Source: a virus. Taken from it: a stretch of DNA of 39,616 bases. The position numbers and the translations under genes were made by a program. Of the stretch, positions 31,543 through 39,526 are shown in pieces. The first letter of the stretch is position 1. Every line of letters starts with the position of its first letter. Location of the stretch: positions 1 to 39,616 of the IMG/VR virus record IMGVR_UViG_3300045780_000002. One strand, 5' to 3'. Below the pieces are notes generated by a model. That model was given only the letters and a program-made list of their open reading frames with translations. It had not been told where the DNA came from and ran no database searches.

Positions 31543-32192
31543 TATTTCGCCTCCTCAATCTTAAACAATCCCCAACCCATACCAGCAGAAGACTTGGAAT
31601 CAGGACGACCCTCACATAGTCCTACCTGTTCTCCTACGCGCATAAGGAGATTCGTCACATCGGTAAGGCTGAAAATGTCAGCGTCGAAACGAATACGGAG
31701 AACTGCCTTCCATTCATCCCACATCGGACGAATACGAATGTCGCATACGCCTGTTGCGTTTCGGACAGCCATCTTCACTGGCCTTGGCTCGCCCTCAACA
31801 ATACGAACAAGAGGTGTACCCTCATCGCGGTCAAAACCATCTGCTTCAATAAAAACACTTAGCTTTCCAAGTGTCATTTTGAAGTTTACAAGGCGGCAAG
31901 CCGAGATCATCGCATTGCGAAAAGCAGACGCAGGTAGACCGCACCATCCTTCGCGGCTGATATGCTTTGCGCCTTCGTATAGGCTATCGAAATCCTTGGA
32001 TTCTCGCTTCGCGCCCTTCTTTGCTTGACTGCCAGCGCGTTGCCGAGCTTCCATCTCTTCCAATGCTTTTTGTGGGAACTTGTTGATGACTAGAGGGGCT
32101 ACGCCATAGATGTGAAAAACTCCAATTTGAAACTTTGGAGGCTTGATTTGAACAACCATCTGCTGTTCACTGCTGTTCGTCTTCGCTTTCAC
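31542..32192 (-). CDS. Conserved phage protein, G-x-APL...RAMP-like ending
   Basis: 216 aa from a GTG (GGAA 8 nt upstream). N-terminus QIGVFHIYGVAPLVINKFPQ, then a lysine-rich loop, GLPASAFRNAMISACR in the middle and MGWGLFKIEEAK at the end. The pattern (I-x-G-x-x-P-L, P-A-x-A-F-x-x-A-x-x-x-A, R-P-x-x-x-x-x-G-x-G-W-G-x-F) is shared by a phage family of unknown function. The glycine-rich G-x-G-W-G ending recalls RAMP/Cas7-like RNA-binding folds, which I offer as a guess. Likely acts with the 31108 protein and the (GGNNN) tract. Confidence 0.65.
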   Translation of the reverse strand: MKAKTNSSEQQMVVQIKPPKFQIGVFHIYGVAPLVINKFPQKALEEMEARQRAGSQAKKGAKRESKDFDSLYEGAKHISREGWCGLPASAFRNAMISACRLVNFKMTLGKLSVFIEADGFDRDEGTPLVRIVEGEPRPVKMAVRNATGVCDIRIRPMWDEWKAVLRIRFDADIFSLTDVTNLLMRVGEQVGLCEGRPDSKSSAGMGWGLFKIEEAK

Positions 32193-32215
32193 GTGTTATT
32201 CCAATATGCCTTGAA

Positions 32216-32368
32216 TTAGCGAGTGTCGGATTTGGTTTTACGCGGTCTGTCCCAGTAAGGTGATTTGCACTCAGCGCAGCGAAGTGGCTTGTCGCCATTT
32301 ACGCTACTCCATTCGTGTCCACACCTACTGCAAATCCAGATCACTACCTTCTGTAATCGCTGTGGCAT
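32216..32368 (-). CDS. Zinc-ribbon microprotein, 50 aa, apparently leaderless
   Basis: MPQRLQKVVIWICSRCGHEW, then RCAECKSPYWDRPRKTKSD: two CxxC knuckles 14 residues apart, with WDRPRK after the second, as in small phage rubredoxin-like/zinc-ribbon proteins. There is no SD; the ATG lies 6 nt after a good -10 box (TATACT), so transcription should begin at or very near the ATG. It is the first gene of the short unit ending in the (GGNNN) tract. Possibly a DNA- or protein-binding adaptor, or a regulator. Confidence 0.75.
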   Translation of the reverse strand: MPQRLQKVVIWICSRCGHEWSSVNGDKPLRCAECKSPYWDRPRKTKSDTR

Positions 32369-32374
32369 ATTAAA

Positions 32375-32402
32375 AGTATACACCTCTGGTGCGCACTGTC
32401 AA
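32375..32402 (-). promoter_or_regulatory. Strong promoter of the zinc-ribbon unit
   Basis: TTGACA (32402-32397), 16-bp spacer, TATACT (32380-32375). A second TTGACA lies 14 nt further upstream (32416-32411). Expected RNA start is at or next to the ATG at 32368, giving a leaderless message. Confidence 0.75.
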
Positions 32403-32445
32403 GTAAAATCTGTCAAACGTCTACTGTTTTTTTGTATATCCCGTT

Positions 32446-32631
32446 TCAACTCAAAAGCTCTATTACCTGCTTGCGAAACTCCTCTTCCTTTTTGAAGTTC
32501 CTATGCACTTCCCCGTCTTCTAGATGGGAGTGTCCATAAAACTTGTACGAAAGATCGTCTATGTTTTTTCGCAGTTTCGCTATTTCGTTTCTTACTTGCT
32601 TGATTTCATACATCACATCTTCAGTATCCAT
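32446..32631 (-). CDS. Small coiled-coil protein
   Basis: 61 aa from the ATG with GGGAG 5 nt upstream (another ATG 12 nt earlier has only a weak SD). Begins MDTEDVMYEIKQVRNEIAKL and is almost entirely helical with heptad-like I/L spacing, then a short KFYGHSHLEDGEVH stretch. Unknown. Last gene of the packaging-region operon. Confidence 0.65.
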   Translation of the reverse strand: MDTEDVMYEIKQVRNEIAKLRKNIDDLSYKFYGHSHLEDGEVHRNFKKEEEFRKQVIELLS

Positions 32632-32643
32632 TTCATCTCCCAT

Positions 32644-33450
32644 CTACCGTCCTTGTTCAAAGGCTTCCGCGTGAAGGTACGATTCCCGCTCAAACGCGGT
32701 AGGGTCTTTCCTGTTCGCGTTGTTTTCCAATGCCCTTCGCATGAACTCCCGATTGATTGGATTCCTAGCGTTTGCGTATTTCGTCCTCATCTCTGATCTG
32801 ATCTCGCTTGCAAACTCATTTTCAATCGCACCACGCTCGGCCTGTTGACGATTATGATCGACCCTCTCCTGACGCCTCTGAAGTTCCGAGTACCTCTCAG
32901 CCTCGTGAACATTATTGCAAACGATTTTCTCGTATCCTCTCGGCGCAGGACAATTCTCAGGCATCCCGCTCATTACTTTTCCAGAAGAGTCACGATAAAA
33001 AACAGGTTTCCTACCCAGTTGCGCCGCCCCTCGACTCCAAGACTTCGGCCTCAGATCATACGCCATATCCGACGCTCGATTGGAAATCCTCATCCATATA
33101 TAGAGGATAGCGTTTTTGAATCCTGGTCCGCGCATAGGATAATCTCTTGAAGTCATCCAATCTATACCGCACCAGTGACTCACATCTTCGATTACGTCCT
33201 TGTTCTCTAGGAAATACGTTCCGTTGTATACAAACCACTTTCCATTTTGAAACCAGCAACATTCCATCCTACCGTCATGCCAAGCAATTACCTTTTGAGC
33301 GTCCTGCGCGGGTACACGCTTCTTGACATTCACCCACCGATTAGACGCCTTCAACGCACGATCCTGTTCCTTGCGCTCTTTCTTGAGAGCTTCCATCTCC
33401 GCTTTAAGGATAGAAATGCGATCTGAAATTATTGTAGATGCCGTACTCAT
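32644..33450 (-). CDS. Hypothetical protein with DUF551-like segment
   Basis: 268 aa, ATGA overlap with the upstream gene. N-terminal coiled coil (about residues 5-35), then NRWVNVKKRVPAQDAQKVIA to DVSHWCG (about 37-95), which has the W-V...R/L-P...V-x-x-W...H-W pattern of the short DUF551 domain common in phages. The second half is basic and helical with many Arg and Asn (ERVDHNRQQAERGAIENEFA). Function unknown. Confidence 0.6.
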   Translation of the reverse strand: MSTASTIISDRISILKAEMEALKKERKEQDRALKASNRWVNVKKRVPAQDAQKVIAWHDGRMECCWFQNGKWFVYNGTYFLENKDVIEDVSHWCGIDWMTSRDYPMRGPGFKNAILYIWMRISNRASDMAYDLRPKSWSRGAAQLGRKPVFYRDSSGKVMSGMPENCPAPRGYEKIVCNNVHEAERYSELQRRQERVDHNRQQAERGAIENEFASEIRSEMRTKYANARNPINREFMRRALENNANRKDPTAFERESYLHAEAFEQGR

Positions 33451-34130
33451 TGACCGTCCTCCAGTTGAAGTATCTCCGATTGACCGCTTGTTATTTCCAT
33501 AGTTTCTATAGCTGGAACTCTACGAATAGTTCCGTACCCTTCGCCGTTCTCCGCTCTCTTAAATCCTAAAAGACCGCCTCCAGTTCTCGGTGCTATACGC
33601 AGGTTCTTTTCCTTGTCCCTTGCGTACATATCTTCTGTCAAGAGTTCACCTGTCGCATCATCCTTACATTCTTCCCCGCGCTCCAATGCAAGTTTACCAT
33701 ACGGAGTCGTCATCAGGTGCATGAAATTATCACTGAATTTCATCTTGCTGATGACTTCCAACGTCGCCGCATGACGCTCTGGATACGTCATATCCGCTGG
33801 ATTTTTTCTCTTCCTCTGCCTTACCAGTTGCTCTTTATTCTCGAAATAGTCCCTATCGCTTATCCTACGCGCTCTTGATTCTGCATAACGAGGTTGAATC
33901 CTAGTCCACTGGAAACTGTCGAACTTGGACCGTTCTCCTAGTTTCTCAATATCCCGGTTGCCAAAGTAGAAGATCGGCCCCCAAGCACGATACTTAATTA
34001 CCAACTCGAATTCGTCCGTACCTCTACACTGGATAGAACCACGATCCCACACTACCGTGGTCCATGGTGTCCAGAGAATGAGACAGTTCTCGTGTTCGTT
34101 GAGTCGCTTGGTGAGTTTTATAGATTTCAT
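33447..34130 (-). CDS. Hypothetical protein, 227 aa
   Basis: Starts by ATGA overlap. N-terminal beta-like region with five Trp (LILWTPWTTVVWDRGSI, AWGPIFYFGNRD), a basic middle (RRISDRDYFENKEQLVRQRK) and an acidic end (EITSGQSEILQLEDGQ). No recognised domain. Embedded in the run of coupled genes between the terminase and the zinc-ribbon unit. Confidence 0.6.
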   Translation of the reverse strand: MKSIKLTKRLNEHENCLILWTPWTTVVWDRGSIQCRGTDEFELVIKYRAWGPIFYFGNRDIEKLGERSKFDSFQWTRIQPRYAESRARRISDRDYFENKEQLVRQRKRKNPADMTYPERHAATLEVISKMKFSDNFMHLMTTPYGKLALERGEECKDDATGELLTEDMYARDKEKNLRIAPRTGGGLLGFKRAENGEGYGTIRRVPAIETMEITSGQSEILQLEDGQ

Positions 34131-34615
34131 GCCTTGCCTCGTTTCGATAAATCACCGTATGTGAATAGTTTCCTGCCCGGTTTATCCCATTCGAGACGTG
34201 GCAATAACTCTTTTCCTACACTTGCTCTATCAAGGTTCTCCCATATCCAATCACTATAATCCGCCATACGTTTATCTGTGAGAGCCACAATATCCACTTT
34301 GCAATCCTTTAATCCTTCGCTATCGTGAATCGCACCTCTGACGTATTCTATGATGCTGTCGCCTTCTTCGCGTGTGATCGTAACCGCGCCCATTGCGTTC
34401 TTAACGCGCTCGTATATCGGAGTTCCTGGTACATCAATCTTAATTTCGCTCATCTGTCTCCTTTGTGTCTCTTTCTCTTTTTTCTCTTGAAACTCTACAC
34501 GGATTCTTTCTTCTGCCTCTTTCAAGGACTTCTCATCGTGATAGTATAGAGGCTCATCCATCGGGTCTGGAGAGAAAGCATATCCACCGCCACTTTCATC
34601 GACTGGGTGATTCAA
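34127..34615 (-). CDS. Hypothetical protein, 162 aa
   Basis: TTG start with GAGGAG 6 nt upstream, 2 nt after the previous stop. N-terminus SGGGYAFSPDPMDEPLYYHD, a charged helix (KEAEERIRVEFQEKKEKETQ), then a compact alpha/beta part (VTITREEGDSIIEYVRGAIH). No family recognised. It ends with a basic KRGKA that overlaps the next start. Confidence 0.6.
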   Translation of the reverse strand: MNHPVDESGGGYAFSPDPMDEPLYYHDEKSLKEAEERIRVEFQEKKEKETQRRQMSEIKIDVPGTPIYERVKNAMGAVTITREEGDSIIEYVRGAIHDSEGLKDCKVDIVALTDKRMADYSDWIWENLDRASVGKELLPRLEWDKPGRKLFTYGDLSKRGKA

Positions 34616-34617
34616 AC

Positions 34618-34881
34618 CTATCTCCTCATCAACGAGTTAATTCCGTCTCGCGTCCCTTGATGCGCCCGATTGTACGGAGTTAGCAATTCGCGGTCTGGCA
34701 CAAAACCATCGTTTTCTTTCCTAGGATTATTCGTCAAATCAACGATGTGTCCGCCGTCAGCACCGTACTTATACACACGGTCGTAATCGCTCTGTTCCTG
34801 CACTATCTCAGATGGTTTAGCCGCTATCTCTACAGGCTCGTCACTACGATTCCTGTCGTTCCACCACTGGATGATTCCCAT
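34618..34881 (-). CDS. Hypothetical protein, 87 aa
   Basis: SD GGGAGG precedes MGIIQWWNDRNRSDEPVEIA. Hydrophilic and Asp/Arg/Asn-rich (YKYGADGGHIVDLTNNPRKE). It overlaps the upstream gene by 38 nt. No recognised motif. Its good SD and frame in a compact operon support it. Confidence 0.6.
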   Translation of the reverse strand: MGIIQWWNDRNRSDEPVEIAAKPSEIVQEQSDYDRVYKYGADGGHIVDLTNNPRKENDGFVPDRELLTPYNRAHQGTRDGINSLMRR

Positions 34882-35170
34882 TGTTCCTCCCCGCTACAAA
34901 ATCTGCAAACCGCAAAAGCATTGCCGCCTCTTGCTCTAGCTTTGCAGCGATCCGTATCTGAATACGATTGCTTTTTTCTTCCTCTGTCCTGCTCTGCATC
35001 GGGAACTTTCGGCCCATTATTTGCTGTGCCATTTGATGAGCCGCTTTTCGATCTGCATCAGAAGTTTCAGATGTGAATGCTAATGCAGCACTCTTTCGAG
35101 ATTCAGCGTATTTAGTCTTCTCTTGCGCTTCTTTGCGGAGCCATTGTTCTAGCTCTGTAGCTGTATCCAT
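34844..35170 (-). CDS. Hypothetical helical protein, 108 aa
   Basis: ATG at 35170 with GGGAGGGG upstream; a longer frame reaching 35227 overlaps the previous gene and is rejected. MDTATELEQWLRKEAQEKTK, then helical Ala/Glu/Arg-rich sequence through to the end. Probably a small helical bundle. Unknown role. Confidence 0.65.
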   Translation of the reverse strand: MDTATELEQWLRKEAQEKTKYAESRKSAALAFTSETSDADRKAAHQMAQQIMGRKFPMQSRTEEEKSNRIQIRIAAKLEQEAAMLLRFADFVAGRNNGNHPVVERQES

Positions 35171-35181
35171 TTCCCCTCCCG

Positions 35182-35451
35182 TTATTGTGCCAAGAGTCTC
35201 AGGTAGTCGTAAACATCTTGTGCGCACTTATTCTGCTCATGTTCCGGCTTGTTATCACGAACAGATTCAAACAATTTCTTCCACAGATGAACGCTATACG
35301 GAAGACCAGCCATGATCCTCTTAAAATGCGCTTCCTCGCGGCGTTTCCAGAAGGCATCGTCCATGATTGGAGATTTAATCCAACTCATACTAAGCCACAG
35401 AATAGGTATTGTCGCAAGAGTGAAACAAAGTATCAATACTTCATGGTTCAT
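35182..35451 (-). CDS. Small membrane protein, 89 aa
   Basis: N-terminal hydrophobic helix (about residues 4-24, EVLILCFTLATIPILWLSMS), then a charged soluble domain (MDDAFWKRREEAHFKRIMAG). AGGGG before the ATG. A single-pass N-in or N-out protein of unknown role among terminase-region genes. Confidence 0.65.
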   Translation of the reverse strand: MNHEVLILCFTLATIPILWLSMSWIKSPIMDDAFWKRREEAHFKRIMAGLPYSVHLWKKLFESVRDNKPEHEQNKCAQDVYDYLRLLAQ

Positions 35452-35463
35452 TTACCCCTCCCT

Positions 35464-35700
35464 CTATTGAAACCTTTCACGATATGACTTTAACGCTTCG
35501 TCTGCATCAAAGGTAGCATCGTCTAATCTTTTTCCTTGTTCTAACTGTGACTGCAAAACATTAGACCATATCGCACGCTCGTCTTGAATATCTTCCCTAC
35601 GAGCAGATTCCGCCCGATCCTCTTTCTCTTGCTCACGATAACTCCGTTGGAGAACGTCTTCTCTTTTTTCTGTTTTCATTGTTGTCAACATTATTCTCAT
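35464..35700 (-). CDS. Hypothetical charged helical protein, 78 aa
   Basis: Begins 1 nt after the terminase stop (GGGAGAG within the terminase end acts as SD). Highly charged (EKREDVLQRSYREQEKEDRA) and helical throughout. No recognised family. Its place right after the large terminase might suggest a packaging accessory; that is inference. Confidence 0.6.
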   Translation of the reverse strand: MRIMLTTMKTEKREDVLQRSYREQEKEDRAESARREDIQDERAIWSNVLQSQLEQGKRLDDATFDADEALKSYRERFQ

Positions 35701-35701
35701 G

Positions 35702-37786
35702 TTACCACTCTCCCACTGAAAATGCGTTACTCATACAGCGACCCTTGTTTGGGTCTGACTTCTTCCTACTCGGCTGTGCGTACCGTCTCTGTGACCGTGC
35801 CGATAAATCATCGTATGTGTGGCAGTTCAAATAGCTTTGCGCTGCGGCACGTATCCTATCGTCATGCTTGTTTTGTTGGTGAATCATCTTGTCACGTCCA
35901 CCATCATTCGATCTACGCTCAAGAGTTTTTAACTCCTCTATCAACCACTTCGACATAGGAACATACCAACCACCGTTAACAGCCTCAACAAACCTATCCA
36001 TTAAAATAGGAACTGTTGTCCTATTCGAGTACCAACCTTCCCTATGCTTATTCTCATCCTTTACCTTCTTTCCGTCAAGTCTTCCGGGGGTGTGGTGGTA
36101 GTTGAAACCCATAATTTTTAACTGGTTCTGACAAGTATCTCCCGGTCCTTCCACCTGCTCAATCGAAAACTTTACTCCTCTATAATGACCTGAAATCTGT
36201 CCGTACCACGACGCCATTGCCGCTAGGAATGGTACTGCCTGAGCGGGGCTAAAACGATTAGCCGTAAGCTCTGCGCATTGCATATCCACACTTGATCCTG
36301 TAGATACCCTAGTCATAGACGCACAGAATCGGTCCTCATCCTCGTTTCCTAATCCATGCGCTGTATCTACTCCGCAGCTATACGTTGCACCTTTTATCGG
36401 AGGCTCATATACTAGGAGTTTATCAAACGTATTTGCTTCCGTTTCCTCATCTATCGGAAGCAAAGGTACAAGTTCCCAATCATAACGCTCATCACGATTG
36501 TTTTTGTGTGTTAGATGAATTACTTCCTTATTAAAATCAATATCTGATTCTCTTGGCTCAAACTCCTCTAAAATAGAGTGTCCTGTGATTGCATAGACTT
36601 GGTATTGATTCCTGCGAACCTTTTCTCCTCCTGTCCTAACCTCATAAATATCGTCTTCCAACTCCATGATTGTCTCTAAGTCAAAGACACTATCATGGAC
36701 TCCAGTAAGAGCCTCAAAGTCATCCGCTGGTAAACGTGCCGCGTGTTGCTGTAGAGAGTGTCTTTCACGCGCTTGGTCGTACTCTAACTCCCACCAATAC
36801 TGCTGTTCAATAGGTACTCGATAATCTGCACCTACCACCTTTGCCAGATACGGAGTGTTACGGATGTAAGATTCACATCTAGTAATATGCGCTCTGGTAG
36901 CATCCATTCTTCTTTCGTAGAATCCTGGTGGTACAGGATGCGCTCGTATCCAGTCTGCTTGAGGATACATATCTGTTGCCAAAGGCCACGATATAAATAC
37001 AGGACACATTCTTCCTGTTCCTGTCGCCATTTTTAATTTTTGTGACTTCCAGAAATCAGGAAACCATCCTACGTTTCCTGAACCAGTTCCCTCAAACACC
37101 ATAAACAAGTTCTTATTCGCGTGCGTAGCAGGAAGCAGTCCTTCCTCAATTACGTTATGAGGATTAGGGATGATACCAATCTCCGAGATCAAAATATTCT
37201 GCGGTGTTTGTCCTTGCGCGATACCCTTCGGTTGCATACCAGACTCAACCATAAGGCGCGATCCGTTGCTAAACTTTCTTTTTGAAGATATATTAGGAAC
37301 TAGCCAAAACGGACACTTTTCGTAAGATGTATCGAATTTGATCTCAATTTCGGCTGATTTCGATGCTTGTACTGATGCCATTACAGAAAGAGTGTTTGGA
37401 ACGAAAAGCATTTTATGATTAAAATACAATGCTACGAGTGTCGTGATCCCGACCTGCCTGGCCTTCAAGCAGATAATCTGAATACCAGCCTGTTGTTCCT
37501 CTAAATCAGCAACAACCGAATCAAATACGTCTTGTGACTTACGATTTTGGAACTTTACTATATTTCCACCCTCGTCTGTCACATAAGCATAATTGTCACG
37601 CCAGTAATGGTAGCTTAAACCACAGAGAACCTGCTCGTTTAGAATCCAACGACGTATTTCTTCCCGTCTCTTTTGAGTTATAGAAGCAACAGATTCAATC
37701 CATGAACCCTTAGAGTTACTTCCTATTTTCGTTATGTTTTTTACGTATTCTGAAAATTCCTGAACTTCTGGAAACGTGTGACGCAC
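35702..37786 (-). CDS. terL: Terminase large subunit (ATPase-nuclease)
   Basis: 694 aa from GTG, cutting the DNA concatemer and driving it through the portal. ATPase: an atypical Walker A KARQVGITT at residues 108-116, and a Walker B-like ILISEI with Glu202. Nuclease: Asp in SCGVDTAHG (about 455), Glu in FSIEQVEGPGD (about 525) and HDDRIRAAA (about 655), the RNase-H-fold metal set. The frame is open 23 more codons up to the TAG of the previous gene with no standard start; an ATC with GAGG at ideal spacing lies there, so the true start may be upstream. Family certain. Confidence 0.93.
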   Translation of the reverse strand: MRHTFPEVQEFSEYVKNITKIGSNSKGSWIESVASITQKRREEIRRWILNEQVLCGLSYHYWRDNYAYVTDEGGNIVKFQNRKSQDVFDSVVADLEEQQAGIQIICLKARQVGITTLVALYFNHKMLFVPNTLSVMASVQASKSAEIEIKFDTSYEKCPFWLVPNISSKRKFSNGSRLMVESGMQPKGIAQGQTPQNILISEIGIIPNPHNVIEEGLLPATHANKNLFMVFEGTGSGNVGWFPDFWKSQKLKMATGTGRMCPVFISWPLATDMYPQADWIRAHPVPPGFYERRMDATRAHITRCESYIRNTPYLAKVVGADYRVPIEQQYWWELEYDQARERHSLQQHAARLPADDFEALTGVHDSVFDLETIMELEDDIYEVRTGGEKVRRNQYQVYAITGHSILEEFEPRESDIDFNKEVIHLTHKNNRDERYDWELVPLLPIDEETEANTFDKLLVYEPPIKGATYSCGVDTAHGLGNEDEDRFCASMTRVSTGSSVDMQCAELTANRFSPAQAVPFLAAMASWYGQISGHYRGVKFSIEQVEGPGDTCQNQLKIMGFNYHHTPGRLDGKKVKDENKHREGWYSNRTTVPILMDRFVEAVNGGWYVPMSKWLIEELKTLERRSNDGGRDKMIHQQNKHDDRIRAAAQSYLNCHTYDDLSARSQRRYAQPSRKKSDPNKGRCMSNAFSVGEW

Positions 37787-37855
37787 GAGTTCAATACCAT
37801 TCTGTGATTCATAGAATGAGATATTTTGCTCGATAATCTTCTGGCTATAGATAGT

Positions 37856-38101
37856 CTACCTCACCAAACTCCTAGTGCTTTTCGGCACCCACGACGGCAG
37901 CAACCCTAGTATCCGTCTCCCGTATGCGACCTCGTTATCGTCCAGACAGTCCTTCAAATCATCAACCGAATCAAAGATTTGCCGGTTATCAAAAGAAATA
38001 AAATGAGCTTCCAAAGTATCGTAAAAAGCAAATTCCCGCGACCATTCAGGATCGTGCGGGTCTGTGGCTATCTGTTTTCCAAGGTCAATAAACCTAATCA
38101 A
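37856..38101 (-). CDS. Hypothetical protein between terminase genes
   Basis: 81 aa from a TTG right after the upstream stop (GGAGG upstream). MIRFIDLGKQIATDPHDPEW, then strands and FDSVDDLKDCLDDNEVAYGR. It reads as a small alpha/beta protein. It is in the same frame as the large terminase, from which it is parted by a TAG and 23 open codons. Unknown function. Confidence 0.65.
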   Translation of the reverse strand: MIRFIDLGKQIATDPHDPEWSREFAFYDTLEAHFISFDNRQIFDSVDDLKDCLDDNEVAYGRRILGLLPSWVPKSTRSLVR

Positions 38102-38992
38102 TCACCCCTCCAACAATCTTTGTCTAATCGGAACAAGTTTGTCTTGTATCTCATTCGGACTAGGAAACAGATTCTCAAACCCATCATCCCCATCTACTTC
38201 CGCGTCCACTACATTACCGCCACCATTGTTATTCTGACCACCACCGTTACCTCCAAATACTGCAACCTGCTTGCCAATAAATGTTGGTCCTTTCGGCGAT
38301 TGCAAAAATCCGTTGACTATATCCAACGCCTCTCTATCCTTTACGCCTCCAGCCATCTTTGCGAACTTGATTCTATTCTTTGTGATCTCAGGATGACTCG
38401 ATACCGCTAGGAATCTACTCTTATTCCAACTGTAGGTCTGCACCGCCATCTGGATAGCCCCAAGTAAGTATATCGGATTCACTTTGGCTTTTATCATTAT
38501 AGCTTCCCACGGCAATCTGTCCCTATCGCCAACAGGAATCTTATCGTAAACCTTCAGAAAATCCGCTACCACTTCATCGTTCGTTGCAAAACGCATAGCC
38601 TCAAGAGCGGTTCTTAGTCCGCCTTTGAGACTTTTTTTCAACATTGGGGTTATCTGCGGTAACGACTGCAACGCCTCCGGCTTTACCTTCAACCTCTTCA
38701 ACGCTTGAAGTGTCCTGCTCTCCAACGCTGACAGCTTTGGGACTGGCATCAACGACTTTGGCTTTTTCTGGCGGATGGTCGATGATCCATTGTCGGCTTC
38801 GCTCTCCGACAATTCCGGCGTCACCTTCTGGGTCTCCAATGTCGGTGAGCCATTCGTCAATGGGGGTGTTGTCTCCTGATCCTTGCCGCTCTCGGATTTT
38901 ATCTTCTTCGGTTGGGACGCGACTGAGGACGGCTTCTTTTTGTTGTCCTGGTCGAGGCCAGTATCGAGTTCCTGCTTGTCGAAATTCTTCAT
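38102..38992 (-). CDS. Putative terminase small subunit, N-terminus overlaps another gene
   Basis: 296 aa. Low-complexity N-terminus (KNFDKQELDTGLDQDNKKKP) for about 75 residues, then a helical core (TLQALKRLKVKPEALQSL; EAIMIKAKVNPIYLLGAIQM), and a Gly/Asn-rich then acidic end. The core and its position just before the large terminase suit a DNA-recognising small subunit. GGAG is 7 nt before the ATG. Its first 392 nt overlap the 38601 gene in the +1 frame. Alternatively an internal start or frameshift gives a shorter product. Fairly unsure about the N-terminus. Confidence 0.6.
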   Translation of the reverse strand: MKNFDKQELDTGLDQDNKKKPSSVASQPKKIKSESGKDQETTPPLTNGSPTLETQKVTPELSESEADNGSSTIRQKKPKSLMPVPKLSALESRTLQALKRLKVKPEALQSLPQITPMLKKSLKGGLRTALEAMRFATNDEVVADFLKVYDKIPVGDRDRLPWEAIMIKAKVNPIYLLGAIQMAVQTYSWNKSRFLAVSSHPEITKNRIKFAKMAGGVKDREALDIVNGFLQSPKGPTFIGKQVAVFGGNGGGQNNNGGGNVVDAEVDGDDGFENLFPSPNEIQDKLVPIRQRLLEG

Positions 38993-39053
38993 TGAAACTC
39001 TCCAACGCTGTAGCTATTCGTTCAAACGCAAATGCAAGACGTTCTTCGTACAT
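38601..39053 (-). CDS. Hypothetical protein overlapping the putative small terminase
   Basis: 150 aa with AAGGAG 5 nt before the ATG and 2 nt after the previous stop, so a convincing start. MYEERLAFAFERIATALESF is a helix of a type common at the start of small phage proteins; the rest is acidic, Pro/Gly/Glu-rich and ends KKSQRRTKNRS. Out of frame over 392 nt with the 296-aa gene. A run of seven A (38632-38638) lies near its 3' end, where one deleted base would fuse it to the downstream frame. Confidence 0.6.
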   Translation of the reverse strand: MYEERLAFAFERIATALESFNEEFRQAGTRYWPRPGQQKEAVLSRVPTEEDKIRERQGSGDNTPIDEWLTDIGDPEGDAGIVGERSRQWIIDHPPEKAKVVDASPKAVSVGEQDTSSVEEVEGKAGGVAVVTADNPNVEKKSQRRTKNRS

Positions 39054-39055
39054 GT

Positions 39056-39526
39056 CTACTCCTTATAGTATTTCTTGACCATTTTTTGAAGATTGATTAA
39101 AGCGTCCTTCGCTAATCTCTCAATCTCTTCATTGCTAGTTCCAATGGTGATATATTTTCCATCATCTACCGTTATCGTTTGTCCCGGAACTACACTCTGC
39201 GCACCTCCGCCCGTCCATGAAGCAAACGCTTTTACTTCTTTTGTTTTTTTGTTAGGAACTGCTTGCCTCCAAAAGATCACATAACGAATATTGGTTAAGT
39301 CTATATCGGACGGGACTATTCCTTGTTCAAATTGCCACTCGCAATATCCATCTATGTTCCCAATTACCTTGTACGAACCGTGCCCCCATGCTGGTTTATC
39401 TGTCCCGTCAGGAACTTCTTGATGAATTTCCTTGGCTATTTTCCCAAATATCCAGTGTGGAGGTTTATTATCCTCCATGCGCTGTATCGCCGCACTTTGC
39501 TCTGGTGTTATTAAACTTTCAATCAT
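39056..39526 (-). CDS. Hypothetical protein, 156 aa
   Basis: Start taken at 39526 (AAAGGAGG 4 nt upstream) because the preceding gene stops on this ATG (TGATG); a longer frame to 39586 would overlap it. MIESLITPEQSAAIQRMEDN, a compact alpha/beta body (YVIFWRQAVPNKKTKEVKAF, VVPGQTITVDDGKYITIG) and a helical basic end (MVKKYYKE). No family recognised. Confidence 0.65.
   Translation of the reverse strand: MIESLITPEQSAAIQRMEDNKPPHWIFGKIAKEIHQEVPDGTDKPAWGHGSYKVIGNIDGYCEWQFEQGIVPSDIDLTNIRYVIFWRQAVPNKKTKEVKAFASWTGGGAQSVVPGQTITVDDGKYITIGTSNEEIERLAKDALINLQKMVKKYYKE

Noticed and set aside
37856-37858. TAG reassigned as a sense codon
   Set aside because: Several convincing genes here end in TAG and long genes contain no internal TAG, so the standard code holds.
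38632-38638. dnaX-type -1 programmed frameshift at A-AAA-AAG
   Set aside because: The downstream gene is in the +1 frame; a -1 slip leads to a stop within a few codons.
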